Below are positions 8,430 to 17,991 of a stretch of DNA of 33,886 bases, in pieces. The notes under the pieces were generated by a model that was given only the letters and a program-made list of their open reading frames with translations, did not search any database and was not told the origin of the DNA. Location of the stretch: NCBI GenBank assembly GCA_021833345.1, contig JAKBFW010000010.1, forward strand, positions 1 through 33,886, written 5' to 3'. Positions within the stretch are counted from its first letter, which is position 1, and each line of letters starts with the position of its first letter. Both the position numbers and the translations under genes were made by a program. This stretch comes from Pseudomonadota bacterium (GTDB lineage: Bacteria > Actinomycetota > Actinomycetes > Actinomycetales > Cellulomonadaceae).

Positions 8430-10444
8430 GCGCCGTCCGACCCGGACCGTCCGACCGTTCGCCCGACGCAGGTGCGGGCACCCGACCCGGAGCCCCCGGG
8501 CGCATGGGCGGCGGGCCGCGTGCCCATGGCCCGATGGGTGGCCTCGGCATGCCGGCGGAGAAGTCCATGGACTTCCGCGGCAGCGGGACGAGGTTCCTGC
8601 GAGAGCTCCGACCGCAGCGCGTCAGGATCACCGTGATCATGCTGCTCGGGGTGGCGTCAGTGACGCTGGCGGTGACCGGGCCGAAGCTGCTCGGCAACGC
8701 GACCAACCTCATCTTCGCGGGGATCGTCGGGCGAAAGCTCCCGGCCGGCACGACGCAGGCGCAGGCCGTCGACGCCTTGCGCGCCGCCGGGCAGAGCCGG
8801 TTCGCCGACCTGATCTCCGGGATGACCGGTCTGGTGCCCGGCAAGGGCATCGACTTCCACGCGCTCGCGGTGCTGCTCGGTTGGGTCGCTGCGATCTACC
8901 TCGGGTCGTTCCTGTTCGGCTGGCTGCAGGCGCGGATCACGACGACCGTCGTGCAGTCGACGGTCTTCGACATGCGCGAGCGCATCGAGGCGAAGCTCGG
9001 CCGGCTCCCACTGAGCTACTTCGACCACCAGCCGCGCGGCGAGCTCCTCTCGCGGGTGACCAACGACATCGACAACATCAGCCAGACCCTCCAGCAGACC
9101 CTTGCGCAGCTGATCACGTCGGTCATGACGGTGATCGGGGTGCTGGCGATGATGTTCTGGATCTCGTGGGTGCTCGCGCTGGTCGCCCTGGTGACGGTGC
9201 CGCTCTCGTTCGTCATCACGATGGCGATCGCCAAGAGGTCCCAGCCGCAGTTCGTCGCGCAGTGGTCGTGGACCGGGCGCCTGAACGGGCACATCGAGGA
9301 GATGTACACCGGGCACGAGCTGGTCAAGGTGTTCGGCAACCAGCAGCGCGCGATCGACACGTTCCACGAGCAGAACGCCGAGCTGTACGACGCGAGCTTC
9401 AAGGCGCAGTTCGTGTCCGGGATCATCCAGCCGGCCATGGGCTTCGTCGCGAACCTCAACTACGTCGTGATCGCGGTGGTCGGTGGTCTGCGCGTGGCCT
9501 CCGGGACGCTCTCCCTCGGAGACGTGCAGGCGTTCATCCAGTACTCGCGCCAGTTCACCCAGCCGATCACCCAGATCGCGTCGATGATGAACCTGCTGCA
9601 GTCGGGTGTCGCGTCGGTCGAGCGGGTCTTCGAGCTGATGGACGCCGAGGAGCAGTCCCCGGACCCGGAGAACCCCGACCACGTCGACGGCGCGGTGCGT
9701 GGGCGGGTGACGTTCGAGGACGTCTCGTTCAGCTACTCGCCGGAGACCCCGTTGATCGAGGGGCTGTCGCTGATCGCCGAACCGGGGCAGACGATCGCCA
9801 TCGTCGGGCCGACGGGTGCGGGCAAGACCACCCTCGTCAACCTGCTCATGCGGTTCTACGAGGTCGACTCGGGTCGGATCACGCTCGACGGCGTCGACGT
9901 GTCGACGATGACCCGGGACGAGCTCCGGTCGAACGTCGGGATGGTCTTGCAGGACACCTGGATCTTCGGTGGCACGATCGCCGACAACCTCCGCTACGGG
10001 GCCGAGGAGGCGACGCACGAGGCGATGGTCGCCGCCGCACTGGCGACGCACGTCGACCCGTTCGTCCGGACGCTCCCGCACGGCTACGACACCGTGATCG
10101 ACGACGAGGCGACCGGGGTCAGCGCGGGGGAGAAGCAGCTCCTGACGATCGCGCGCGCCTTCCTCGCCGACCCGGCGCTGCTCATCCTCGACGAGGCGAC
10201 CAGCTCGGTGGACACCCGCACCGAGGTGCTCGTGCAGCAGGCGATGAACGCGCTGCGGGTCGGCCGGACGAGCTTCGTGATCGCGCACCGGCTCTCCACG
10301 ATCCGCGACGCGGACATCATCCTGGTGATGGAGCACGGTGCGATCGTCGAGCAGGGCTCGCACGACGAGCTGCTCGCGGCCGGCGGCGCGTACGCGCGAC
10401 TGTACGAGAGCCAGTTCGCCGCAGCGGTGGCTCCGGTCGACTGA
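8426..10444 (+). CDS. ABC exporter half-transporter, catalytic-site partner
   Basis: This is the second subunit of the exporter (672 residues). A Gly/Pro/Met-rich cytoplasmic leader of about 45 residues precedes MDFRGSGTRFLREL and the six-helix membrane domain. An extra loop of about 60 residues lies between the first two helices. The ATPase has Walker A GPTGAGKTT (K467), an intact Walker B LLILDEATSSVD (D589, E590) and an unusual signature VSAGEKQLLTIARAF in place of LSGGQ. An intact Walker B here with a degenerate signature complements the upstream subunit, whose Walker B is degenerate and signature canonical. Together they predict one active and one inactive ATP site. ATG at 8426 overlaps the previous stop. 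Confidence 0.95.
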   Translation: MSAVRPGPSDRSPDAGAGTRPGAPGRMGGGPRAHGPMGGLGMPAEKSMDFRGSGTRFLRELRPQRVRITVIMLLGVASVTLAVTGPKLLGNATNLIFAGIVGRKLPAGTTQAQAVDALRAAGQSRFADLISGMTGLVPGKGIDFHALAVLLGWVAAIYLGSFLFGWLQARITTTVVQSTVFDMRERIEAKLGRLPLSYFDHQPRGELLSRVTNDIDNISQTLQQTLAQLITSVMTVIGVLAMMFWISWVLALVALVTVPLSFVITMAIAKRSQPQFVAQWSWTGRLNGHIEEMYTGHELVKVFGNQQRAIDTFHEQNAELYDASFKAQFVSGIIQPAMGFVANLNYVVIAVVGGLRVASGTLSLGDVQAFIQYSRQFTQPITQIASMMNLLQSGVASVERVFELMDAEEQSPDPENPDHVDGAVRGRVTFEDVSFSYSPETPLIEGLSLIAEPGQTIAIVGPTGAGKTTLVNLLMRFYEVDSGRITLDGVDVSTMTRDELRSNVGMVLQDTWIFGGTIADNLRYGAEEATHEAMVAAALATHVDPFVRTLPHGYDTVIDDEATGVSAGEKQLLTIARAFLADPALLILDEATSSVDTRTEVLVQQAMNALRVGRTSFVIAHRLSTIRDADIILVMEHGAIVEQGSHDELLAAGGAYARLYESQFAAAVAPVD

Positions 10445-10483
10445 CCGGCAGGTCACGGGCGCGCGGTGGGGGAGAATCGCCGC

Positions 10484-11311
10484 GTGCCCGTGATCACGAT
10501 CGACGACCCCGCCGACGAGCGGCTCAGCGACTACACCGACCTGACCGACGTCGCCCTGCGGTCCAAGAGCGAGCCGGCGAAGGGCCTGTACATCGCCGAG
10601 AGCTCGACCGTGCTGCGGCGTGCGCTCGAGGCCGGGCACCGGCCCCGGTCGGTGCTGCTCGCGCACCGGTGGTTGCCGGACGTCGAGGAGATGCTGGCCG
10701 CGGTGCCCGACGCGGCGGACGTGCCGGTCTACGTCGCGGCCCCGGCGCTGCTCGAGCAGGTCACCGGGTTCCACGTGCACCGTGGCGCGCTCGCGGCCAT
10801 GCACCGACCCGTCCTGCGGACGGTGGCGGACGTGCTGGCGTCGGCGCGCGGTGGCCGAGGCGCGCGGCGCGTCGTGGTGCTCGAGGACGTCGTCGATCAC
10901 ACCAACGTCGGCGCGATCTTCCGCAGCGCCGCCGGGATCGGCGTCGACGCGGTCCTGGTGACCCCGCGGTGCGCGGACCCGCTCTACCGGCGGAGCGTGC
11001 GGGTGTCGATGGGCACGGTGTTCCAGGTGCCGTGGACCCGGATCGACCCGTGGCCGGAGGGGATCGACGTGTTGCGGGCGGCCGGGTTCGTCACGGCGGC
11101 GTTGGCGCTCACCGACCGGGCGATCACGCTCGACGAGCTTGCGGCCGACGCACCTGAGCGGCTGGCGCTGGTGCTCGGGACCGAGGGCGACGGGTTGCGC
11201 CCGGGCACGATCACGGGGGCGGACCTCGTCGTCCGGATCCCGATGGCCGGCGGGGTCGACTCGCTCAACGTCGCCGCGGCGTCGGCTGTCGCGTTCTGGG
11301 CGACGCGCTGA
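10484..11311 (+). CDS. TrmH/SpoU-family RNA 2'-O-methyltransferase
   Basis: A 275-residue SPOUT methyltransferase that uses S-adenosylmethionine to methylate ribose 2'-OH groups in tRNA or rRNA. The N-terminal substrate-binding domain includes SKSEPAKGLYIAESSTVLRRAL and HVHRGALAAMHRP. The catalytic trefoil-knot domain carries all three SpoU motifs: VLEDVVDHTNVGAIFRSAAG (motif 1, N and R), LALVLGTEGDGL (motif 2) and IPMAGGVDSLNVAAASAVAFW (motif 3). GTG at 10484 is preferred because GGGGGAG lies about nine bases upstream; an in-frame GTG at 10466 would add six residues inside that ribosome site. Target nucleotide is not predictable from sequence. Confidence 0.93.
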   Translation: MPVITIDDPADERLSDYTDLTDVALRSKSEPAKGLYIAESSTVLRRALEAGHRPRSVLLAHRWLPDVEEMLAAVPDAADVPVYVAAPALLEQVTGFHVHRGALAAMHRPVLRTVADVLASARGGRGARRVVVLEDVVDHTNVGAIFRSAAGIGVDAVLVTPRCADPLYRRSVRVSMGTVFQVPWTRIDPWPEGIDVLRAAGFVTAALALTDRAITLDELAADAPERLALVLGTEGDGLRPGTITGADLVVRIPMAGGVDSLNVAAASAVAFWATR

Positions 11312-11495
11312 CGGGCTCCTCGCGCACCGGTCCGGCGCCCGGGAGCCGAGCCCGGGCCGGCACGACGGCGCGCGCCCGGGAAGCGTCCTGGGGGAGCGTC
11401 CTACAACGGCGAGCGCCGGGGTTATTCTTCGTGGGGGTGCGCGGCCAGGTCCGCGCACGTACCGCCCGACAGCGACGTCGAGGGGGATCCATCGC

Positions 11496-12953
11496 GTGAC
11501 GAGGACGACGAGCCCGTGGGCGGCGTGGCCGGTCGGGTCCGACCCGGTCGAGCTCGCCTCACGTCTGCGCGCCGCTCACGAGCAGTTCCTGGCCGGCGCC
11601 TCCCTCTCGCTGGGGGAGAGCGGGGCTCGCCCCGGGAAGCCCGGAACCGTGCGCCGCGTCGTGCTCGACTCGTGGTTCCGGAGTCGTCGCAGCGGGATCG
11701 ACCCGGAGCGGCCGGTGCCTCCGATGGGACTCGCGCCGGACGAGCTGCGTGCGTACCGCCGCACCCACGTCCTCGCACCGCTCATGCCGATCGTGCGGCG
11801 CCTGCTGATCGACGGCACCGGGTCCGACGGCATGGTCGTCGCCCTCGCCGATGTCTCGGGTCGGCTGCTCTGGGTGGACGGCGACCGGAAGGTAAGACGC
11901 GACATCGAGGACGTGGGCTTCGTCGAGGGGGCGCGCTGGGCCGAGCAGGACGCCGGCACGAACGCACCCGGGATGGCTCTCGCGAGCGACCACGAGGTGC
12001 AGATCTTCACCGCGGAGCACTTCGCCCGCGCCGTCCAGCCCTGGAGCTGCACCGCCGCGCCCGTGCACGACCCGACGACCGGTCGGATGATCGGCGTCCT
12101 GGACATCACGGGCCGCGCCCCTGCGGCGTCACCGCTGATGCTGTCGCTCGTGCGGTCGGCGGTCGCGGCGATGGAGTCCGAGCTCGCGGTCCGCGCCCTG
12201 CACCTGAGGCTGTCGGCAGCCGACGCGGACCGCGGGCCGCGCGGGCGCGTCACCGGCAGAGCGCTGAGCCGGTCCATGCCCTGGTCAGCAGGCCAGCGCG
12301 AGCCGCATCGTCTCGAGGTGCTCGGGACCTCGTCGGGCGGGATCGTCGTCGACGGGGAACGGCACGCCCTCACGCTCCGGCACGCGGAGCTGCTCCTGAT
12401 GCTCGCCACCCACCCGGACGGGCTGAGCGGCGACGAGCTGACCGTGCGCCTCTACGGCGAGACGTCCTCGGCCGTCACCGTCCGCGCGGAGATGTCGCGG
12501 CTGCGTCGCGCCGTCGGGCCCCTGATCGGCGAGTCGCGCCCGTACCGGCTCGCCGCCGCCGTCCGCACGACCGTCGACGACGTGCGCGAGCAGCTCGCGC
12601 GAGGAGACGTGCTCGCGGCGGTGCGCGAGTACACCGGACCGGTCCTCCCCAGGTCGGACGCCCCCGGCGTCGTCGCCCTCCGGGAGGAGCTGGCCGCCGA
12701 GGTCCGAGCCGCGTTGACGCGGACCCACGACGTCCGCGCCCTCGAAGCCTGGACCCACGGGCCGGCCGGGGCCGACGACTGGGATGCGTGGAACGCGCTG
12801 CTCCGCCTCGTCCCCGCGGGCTCGCCGACGTGGATCCGCGCGCGGGCCCACGTGGACGTGCTCGACCGCTCGCTGGGTTCCACCGGGCCTCGTCGCGGTG
12901 CGGAGCGCCCCGCGAGCCACCCGAGGCCGGGGATCCGGGTCCTGCGGCCCTGA
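11496..12953 (+). CDS. GAF-domain transcriptional regulator of the aldehyde/alcohol dehydrogenase cluster
   Basis: A 485-residue regulator related to the sensory half of AcoR-type proteins. An N-terminal helical region ([27 protein letters not shown]) leads into a GAF domain at about 95-235. The GAF domain ends with the AcoR-like blocks [16 protein letters not shown] and [24 protein letters not shown]. The expected sigma-54 AAA+ domain is absent. A winged-helix-like segment ([32 protein letters not shown], about 285-345) with DNA-binding-like SRLRRAVG follows instead. The frame is open from 11139, but GTG 11496 has an upstream GAGGGGG site and matches the expected start. A direct repeat AGCGTCCT (11382-11389, 11395-11402) lies in the 184 bp upstream. 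The GAF ligand is unknown. Confidence 0.88.
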   Translation: MTRTTSPWAAWPVGSDPVELASRLRAAHEQFLAGASLSLGESGARPGKPGTVRRVVLDSWFRSRRSGIDPERPVPPMGLAPDELRAYRRTHVLAPLMPIVRRLLIDGTGSDGMVVALADVSGRLLWVDGDRKVRRDIEDVGFVEGARWAEQDAGTNAPGMALASDHEVQIFTAEHFARAVQPWSCTAAPVHDPTTGRMIGVLDITGRAPAASPLMLSLVRSAVAAMESELAVRALHLRLSAADADRGPRGRVTGRALSRSMPWSAGQREPHRLEVLGTSSGGIVVDGERHALTLRHAELLLMLATHPDGLSGDELTVRLYGETSSAVTVRAEMSRLRRAVGPLIGESRPYRLAAAVRTTVDDVREQLARGDVLAAVREYTGPVLPRSDAPGVVALREELAAEVRAALTRTHDVRALEAWTHGPAGADDWDAWNALLRLVPAGSPTWIRARAHVDVLDRSLGSTGPRRGAERPASHPRPGIRVLRP

Positions 12954-13019
12954 GCCGCCACCCGACACCGTGCATCGTCGTGCGGCGTCGCCTGCCGCGG
13001 CACTGTCACGAGACGCTGC

Positions 13020-13040
13020 CGTGCAACGTCCGTGCAACGT
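13020..13040 (+). promoter_or_regulatory. Tandem 11-bp-spaced repeat CGTGCAACGT upstream of aldehyde dehydrogenase
   Basis: Two identical decamers CGTGCAACGT at 13020-13029 and 13031-13040 lie one helical turn apart in the 182 bp between the GAF regulator and the aldehyde dehydrogenase. A TAGCGT hexamer (13050-13055) just downstream could be a -10. Tandem same-face repeats ahead of a regulated promoter suggest a binding site for the upstream regulator; this is inference from position. Confidence 0.4.
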
Positions 13041-13135
13041 GCACCGACCTAGCGTCCACCTCGTGGAGCGTCGCAACGGTGCGGCGCCCCTGGGTCCGCC
13101 GCCGCGGCACCCAGCGATCTGCACGGAGGTCTTCC

Positions 13136-14657
<1,522 letters not shown>

Positions 14658-14659
<2 letters not shown>

Positions 14660-14678
14660 GCCCGGGCCCGCCCGGCTC
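14658..14678 (+). terminator. GC-rich hairpin between aldehyde and alcohol dehydrogenase genes
   Basis: The sequence just after the aldehyde dehydrogenase stop codon can fold with outer arms GAGCC (14658-14662) and GGCTC (14674-14678), extended by CGGG/CCCG pairing with a bulge. There is no T-run, so complete termination is unlikely. It may stabilise the upstream message or act as a partial terminator. Confidence 0.25.
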
Positions 14679-14729
14679 CGCACGCCCCCTCACTGCAGAA
14701 CAGATCACCGAGAAGCAAGGAGCACCACG

Positions 14730-15749
14730 ATGTCGACCATGACGGCAGCAGTCGTCCACCAGCTCGGGGCAGGCCTCACCGTCGAGGACGTCCCCGTCCC
14801 TCAGCCAGGGCCCGGCCAGGCGCTGGTGAAGCTCATCAGCAGCGGCGTGTGCCACACGGACCTGCACGCCGTCCAGGGCGACTGGCCGGTCAAGCCGACC
14901 CCGCCCTTCATCCCGGGTCACGAGGGCGTCGGCGAGGTCGTCGCGCTCGGCGAGGGTGTCACCGACCTCGCGGTCGGCCAGCTCGTGGGGAACGCGTGGC
15001 TCTGGTCCGCGTGCGGCACCTGCCAGTACTGCCGCACGGGCTGGGAGACGCTGTGCGAGCAGCAGCAGAACGGCGGGTACAGCGTCGACGGGTCCTTCGG
15101 GGAGTACATGCTCGTGGACTCGCGCTTCGCCGCACGCATCCCGGACGGGGTGGACCTGATCGAGGTCGCCCCGATCCTGTGCGCCGGGGTCACGGTCTAC
15201 AAGGGCCTGAAGATGACCGAGGCGCGACCCGGTCAGTGGGTCGTGATCTCGGGCATCGGAGGTCTCGGCCACATCGCGGTGCAGTACGCGCGGGCGATGG
15301 GGCTCCGCGTGGCCGCGGTGGACGTCGCGGACGACAAGCTCGCGCTCGCCACGAGGCACGGCGCCGAGCTCGTCATCAACGCCCTCGTCGACGACCCGGC
15401 CGAGGTCGTCCAGCGGGAGACCGGTGGCGCCCACGGGGTGCTCGTCACGGCCGTCCACCCGTCCGCGTTCGGCCAGGCGATCGGGATGGCCCGGCGCGGG
15501 GGCACGATCGTGTTCAACGGGCTGCCGCCGGGCGACTTCCCCGCCCCGATCTTCGAGATCGTGCTCAAGGGCCTGACGGTCCGCGGCTCGATCGTCGGGA
15601 CCCGGCAGGACCTGGAGGAGGCGTTGGACTTCTACGCCCGTGGCCAGATCCACCCGACGGTGTCCACGCGCGGCCTCGGCGAGATCAACACGGTCTTCGA
15701 CGAGATGAGGCACGGGTCGATCGACGGTCGCGTCGTGATCCGCTACTGA
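14730..15749 (+). CDS. adhP: Zinc-dependent alcohol dehydrogenase, AdhP type
   Basis: A 339-residue medium-chain dehydrogenase interconverting primary alcohols and aldehydes with NAD. The catalytic zinc ligands are C41 (GVCHTDLHAVQGDW), H64 with E65 (GHEGVGEV) and C151. Structural zinc ligands are C95, C98, C101 and C109 in SACGTCQYCRTGWETLC. The nucleotide-binding turn is GIGGLGHIAVQYARAMG. Length and all ligands match bacterial AdhP. AAGGAG at 14717-14722 gives a strong start at ATG 14730. It lies 70 bp after the aldehyde dehydrogenase and is followed after only 2 bp by a DUF779 gene, so the three probably form one operon for ethanol or short alcohol oxidation. Confidence 0.95.
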   Translation: MSTMTAAVVHQLGAGLTVEDVPVPQPGPGQALVKLISSGVCHTDLHAVQGDWPVKPTPPFIPGHEGVGEVVALGEGVTDLAVGQLVGNAWLWSACGTCQYCRTGWETLCEQQQNGGYSVDGSFGEYMLVDSRFAARIPDGVDLIEVAPILCAGVTVYKGLKMTEARPGQWVVISGIGGLGHIAVQYARAMGLRVAAVDVADDKLALATRHGAELVINALVDDPAEVVQRETGGAHGVLVTAVHPSAFGQAIGMARRGGTIVFNGLPPGDFPAPIFEIVLKGLTVRGSIVGTRQDLEEALDFYARGQIHPTVSTRGLGEINTVFDEMRHGSIDGRVVIRY

Positions 15750-15751
15750 TC

Positions 15752-16249
15752 GTGGCGGTGCACGAGGGGAGCTCCGAAGCGTCGCCACCGGGTCGGGTCG
15801 CGGTGACCGATGCTGCGGTCGAGGTTCTGCGGCGGCTGCGCGCCCAGCACGGTGAGCTGATGTTCCACCAGTCCGGCGGGTGCTGCGACGGGTCGTCGCC
15901 GATGTGCTACCCGGCGGGTGAGTTCCTCACCGGTGACGCCGACGTCCGGCTGGGGGACCTGGTCGTCGCCGGGGTGACGGGTGAAGGGATGCCGGGTGAG
16001 GGGGTCCCGGCCGAGGGCGAGGCGTTCGTCGTCCCGGTATGGATGAGCCGCAACCAGTACGCGTACTGGCGGCACACCCACCTGACGATCGACGTGGTGA
16101 GCGGGCGCGGGGCCGGGTTCTCCCTCGAGGCGCCGGAGGGGGTGAGGTTCCTCATCCGCTCCCGGCTCTTCTCGGACGAGGAGCAGCGGGCGCTCGACGG
16201 CGCCGTGGCACGTGACCGTGCAGACGCCCGGACCGGTTGGGCGTTCTGA
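15752..16249 (+). CDS. DUF779 family protein
   Basis: A 165-residue small soluble protein of the DUF779 family, which is recurrently encoded beside ExaC-type aldehyde dehydrogenases; its biochemical role is not established. The conserved core is seen at ELMFHQSGGCCDGSSPMCY (C44, C45, C52) and again at WMSRNQYAYWRHTHLTIDVVSGRGAGFSLE, with RFLIRSRLFS near the C-terminus. The clustered cysteines with nearby His residues suggest a metal or thiol function, but that is inference. GTG 15752 begins 2 bp after the adhP stop; an alternative GTG sits two codons later. Translational coupling to adhP is likely. Confidence 0.9.
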   Translation: MAVHEGSSEASPPGRVAVTDAAVEVLRRLRAQHGELMFHQSGGCCDGSSPMCYPAGEFLTGDADVRLGDLVVAGVTGEGMPGEGVPAEGEAFVVPVWMSRNQYAYWRHTHLTIDVVSGRGAGFSLEAPEGVRFLIRSRLFSDEEQRALDGAVARDRADARTGWAF

Positions 16250-16359
16250 CGGGCGGGGTGTTCTGACGGCCGGTCACGCGAGTGGGGGCGCCGGCGTGAC
16301 CGGCCGTCGCCGGCTCCTCGTCGGGTCTGGCGGCTGCTGGTTGCTGCGGCCGTCGTCGG

Positions 16360-16899
16360 CTACTGCTGGTACGTCGGGGCGATCGTCGCCCGGGCGATCG
16401 TGTGGAACAGCGCGTTGAAGGCGACGGCCGTCGGGCTCGTGTCGGGGTTCAACCCGAGGGTCTCGACGTCGAGGGCGTGCACGGCGAACACGTACCGGTG
16501 GGCACGGTCGCCCGCCGGCGGCGCGGCCCCGACGTACCCGGCGCCGCCGCCGTCGTTGCGGGTCTGGAAGGCGGGGTGGGGGAGTCGTTCGCCCGACGCC
16601 GACCCCGCGCCGGTGGGCAGCGAGTGGACGGTGGCGGGGAGGTCGACCACCGTCCAGTGCCAGAACCCTGCCGGGGTGGGGGCGTCCGGGTCGAAGCAGC
16701 TCACCACGAACGATCGGGTCTGCGCCGGGAAGCCCTCCCAGCTCAGCTGCGGGGAAAGGTTGTCACCCGCGTTGACGTGCGCCGCGGGCATCGGGGCGCC
16801 GTCGGTCACGTCGGTGCTGGTCACGGTGAAGGTGGGCACGGTCGGCAGCATCAGGTAGGGATCGGGTGCGGTGGGGCGGTCGAACGAGAACGCGGTCAT
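16360..16899 (-). CDS. YbhB/YbcL family PEBP-like protein
   Basis: A 179-residue cytosolic protein of the phosphatidylethanolamine-binding protein superfamily (bacterial Raf-kinase-inhibitor-like branch). The ligand-pocket motifs are present: [28 protein letters not shown] (the D-P-D-A-P box), [14 protein letters not shown] and [23 protein letters not shown]. No signal peptide is seen. The bacterial family has no settled function; some members inhibit proteases or bind phosphate-like ligands. GGGGGACCTC upstream supports the ATG at 16899. It is divergent from the imuA'-imuB-dnaE2 operon across 165 bp and is transcribed alone. Confidence 0.92.
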   Translation of the reverse strand: MTAFSFDRPTAPDPYLMLPTVPTFTVTSTDVTDGAPMPAAHVNAGDNLSPQLSWEGFPAQTRSFVVSCFDPDAPTPAGFWHWTVVDLPATVHSLPTGAGSASGERLPHPAFQTRNDGGGAGYVGAAPPAGDRAHRYVFAVHALDVETLGLNPDTSPTAVAFNALFHTIARATIAPTYQQ

Positions 16900-16969
16900 G
16901 AGGTCCCCCAGGTGTCCGAGCGGTGATGTGGCGCCCTCTCACCGTAGACGTGGGCGGACGGGGGTGCGA

Positions 16970-17024
16970 TTGACACGAGGGGTCCCCCCGCCGTCTACTG
17001 GAGGTCTTCGAACATCTGTTCGAA
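16970..17024 (+). promoter_or_regulatory. SOS promoter with LexA box for imuA'-imuB-dnaE2
   Basis: A consensus -35 TTGACA (16970-16975) is followed after 18 bp by TCTACT (16994-16999). A perfect LexA box TTCGAAC-ATCT-GTTCGAA covers 17007-17024, at the expected transcription start and 40 bp ahead of the imuA' ATG. The box matches the actinobacterial/Bacillus-type SOS consensus. Repression by LexA and induction by DNA damage follow from established knowledge of this box. Confidence 0.92.
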
Positions 17025-17064
17025 TGGTCGTGTCGAGAGCGCGGATCGTGCAGGGGGTGGCCGT

Positions 17065-17991
17065 ATGACCAGTCACCCCGCCGGCGTCGACACCTCCGAC
17101 ACCTCCGACACCTCCGACACGGACGCTCGTACGGTGCGGGACCGCGCGGGCGTGGCCCGTGCTGCGCTGGCGCGGGCCGAGCAACGGACGGGAGCCCGGC
17201 GGTGGTCAGCCCCGTTCGTCGACGAGACGGCGGTGCGGGCACACCCCACGACGGGGCTCGTCCGGGACCCTGAGGTCCGGAGCGGGGTCACGGCTCACCG
17301 ATCGACGGGCGCCGTCGTCCGTCCGGTCGTGGATCCGGTACGGGAACGTCCCCCGTTGCCGGTCCCGGTCTCGCTGGCCGATCTGCTGCCCGAGGGGCTG
17401 CCTCGCGGCGGGACTGTCGTGGTCGCCGGGTCGACCTCCCTGCTCCTCGCTCTCGTCTCCGAGGCCTCCCGCGCGGGGTCGTGGGTGGCGATGGTAGGGG
17501 TGGACGGGGTCGGGCTGCTCGCCGCCGAGGAGGTCGGGGTGGTCCTGACGCGACTTGCCCTCGTCCCGGACCCGGGTGCACAGGCGGCCGTCGTGGTGGC
17601 GGCGCTGATCGACGGGATGGACGTCGTGGTGCTCGGGCCCCGGGTCGGTCTGACCGGCGCCGACCGGCGTCGGCTGATGGCCCGGGCGCGCGAGCGGGGC
17701 AGCGTCCTGGTGTCGACGGCCCCGTGGACCGGGGCCTCGCTGGTGCTGACCGTGGAGGCGCAGCAGTGGTCGGGGCTGGGCGCAGGCGACGGGCGACTGC
17801 GTACCCAGCGGGTGACGGTGCGCCGCAACGGGCGGGGGCGTGCAGCTACGCCGTTGCGTCGCGAGGTCATGCTGCGTGGCGGGCTGGTCCCGGCCGGCGT
17901 GGGGGTGGTGAGCGACGGTCGCGGTGCACCGCGCTCCGTCGACGGGCACCCGGCTGGCGTGCAGCCCGACGCGTTGCGGCTGGTCGGATGA
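17065..17991 (+). CDS. imuA: ImuA' mutasome accessory protein
   Basis: A 308-residue RecA/SulA-like protein corresponding to mycobacterial ImuA', a DNA-damage-induced partner of ImuB and DnaE2 in translesion synthesis. The Walker A lysine of RecA is missing; the equivalent loop reads GGTVVVAGSTSLLLALVSEAS, followed by WVAMVGVDGVGLLAAEEVGV and MDVVVLGPRVGLTGADRRRLMARARERG, the RecA-like fold segments. The N-terminus carries a 9-nt tandem repeat giving D-T-S units (17089-17124). ATG 17065 is served by GGGGG at 17053-17057. The stop codon overlaps the imuB start (ATGA), and a LexA box lies upstream, so the gene opens an SOS operon. Confidence 0.92.
   Translation: MTSHPAGVDTSDTSDTSDTDARTVRDRAGVARAALARAEQRTGARRWSAPFVDETAVRAHPTTGLVRDPEVRSGVTAHRSTGAVVRPVVDPVRERPPLPVPVSLADLLPEGLPRGGTVVVAGSTSLLLALVSEASRAGSWVAMVGVDGVGLLAAEEVGVVLTRLALVPDPGAQAAVVVAALIDGMDVVVLGPRVGLTGADRRRLMARARERGSVLVSTAPWTGASLVLTVEAQQWSGLGAGDGRLRTQRVTVRRNGRGRAATPLRREVMLRGGLVPAGVGVVSDGRGAPRSVDGHPAGVQPDALRLVG

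Noticed and set aside
8657-11458. Minus-strand open frame of 933 codons
   Set aside because: Antisense to the second exporter gene and the methyltransferase; composition is that of a shadow frame.
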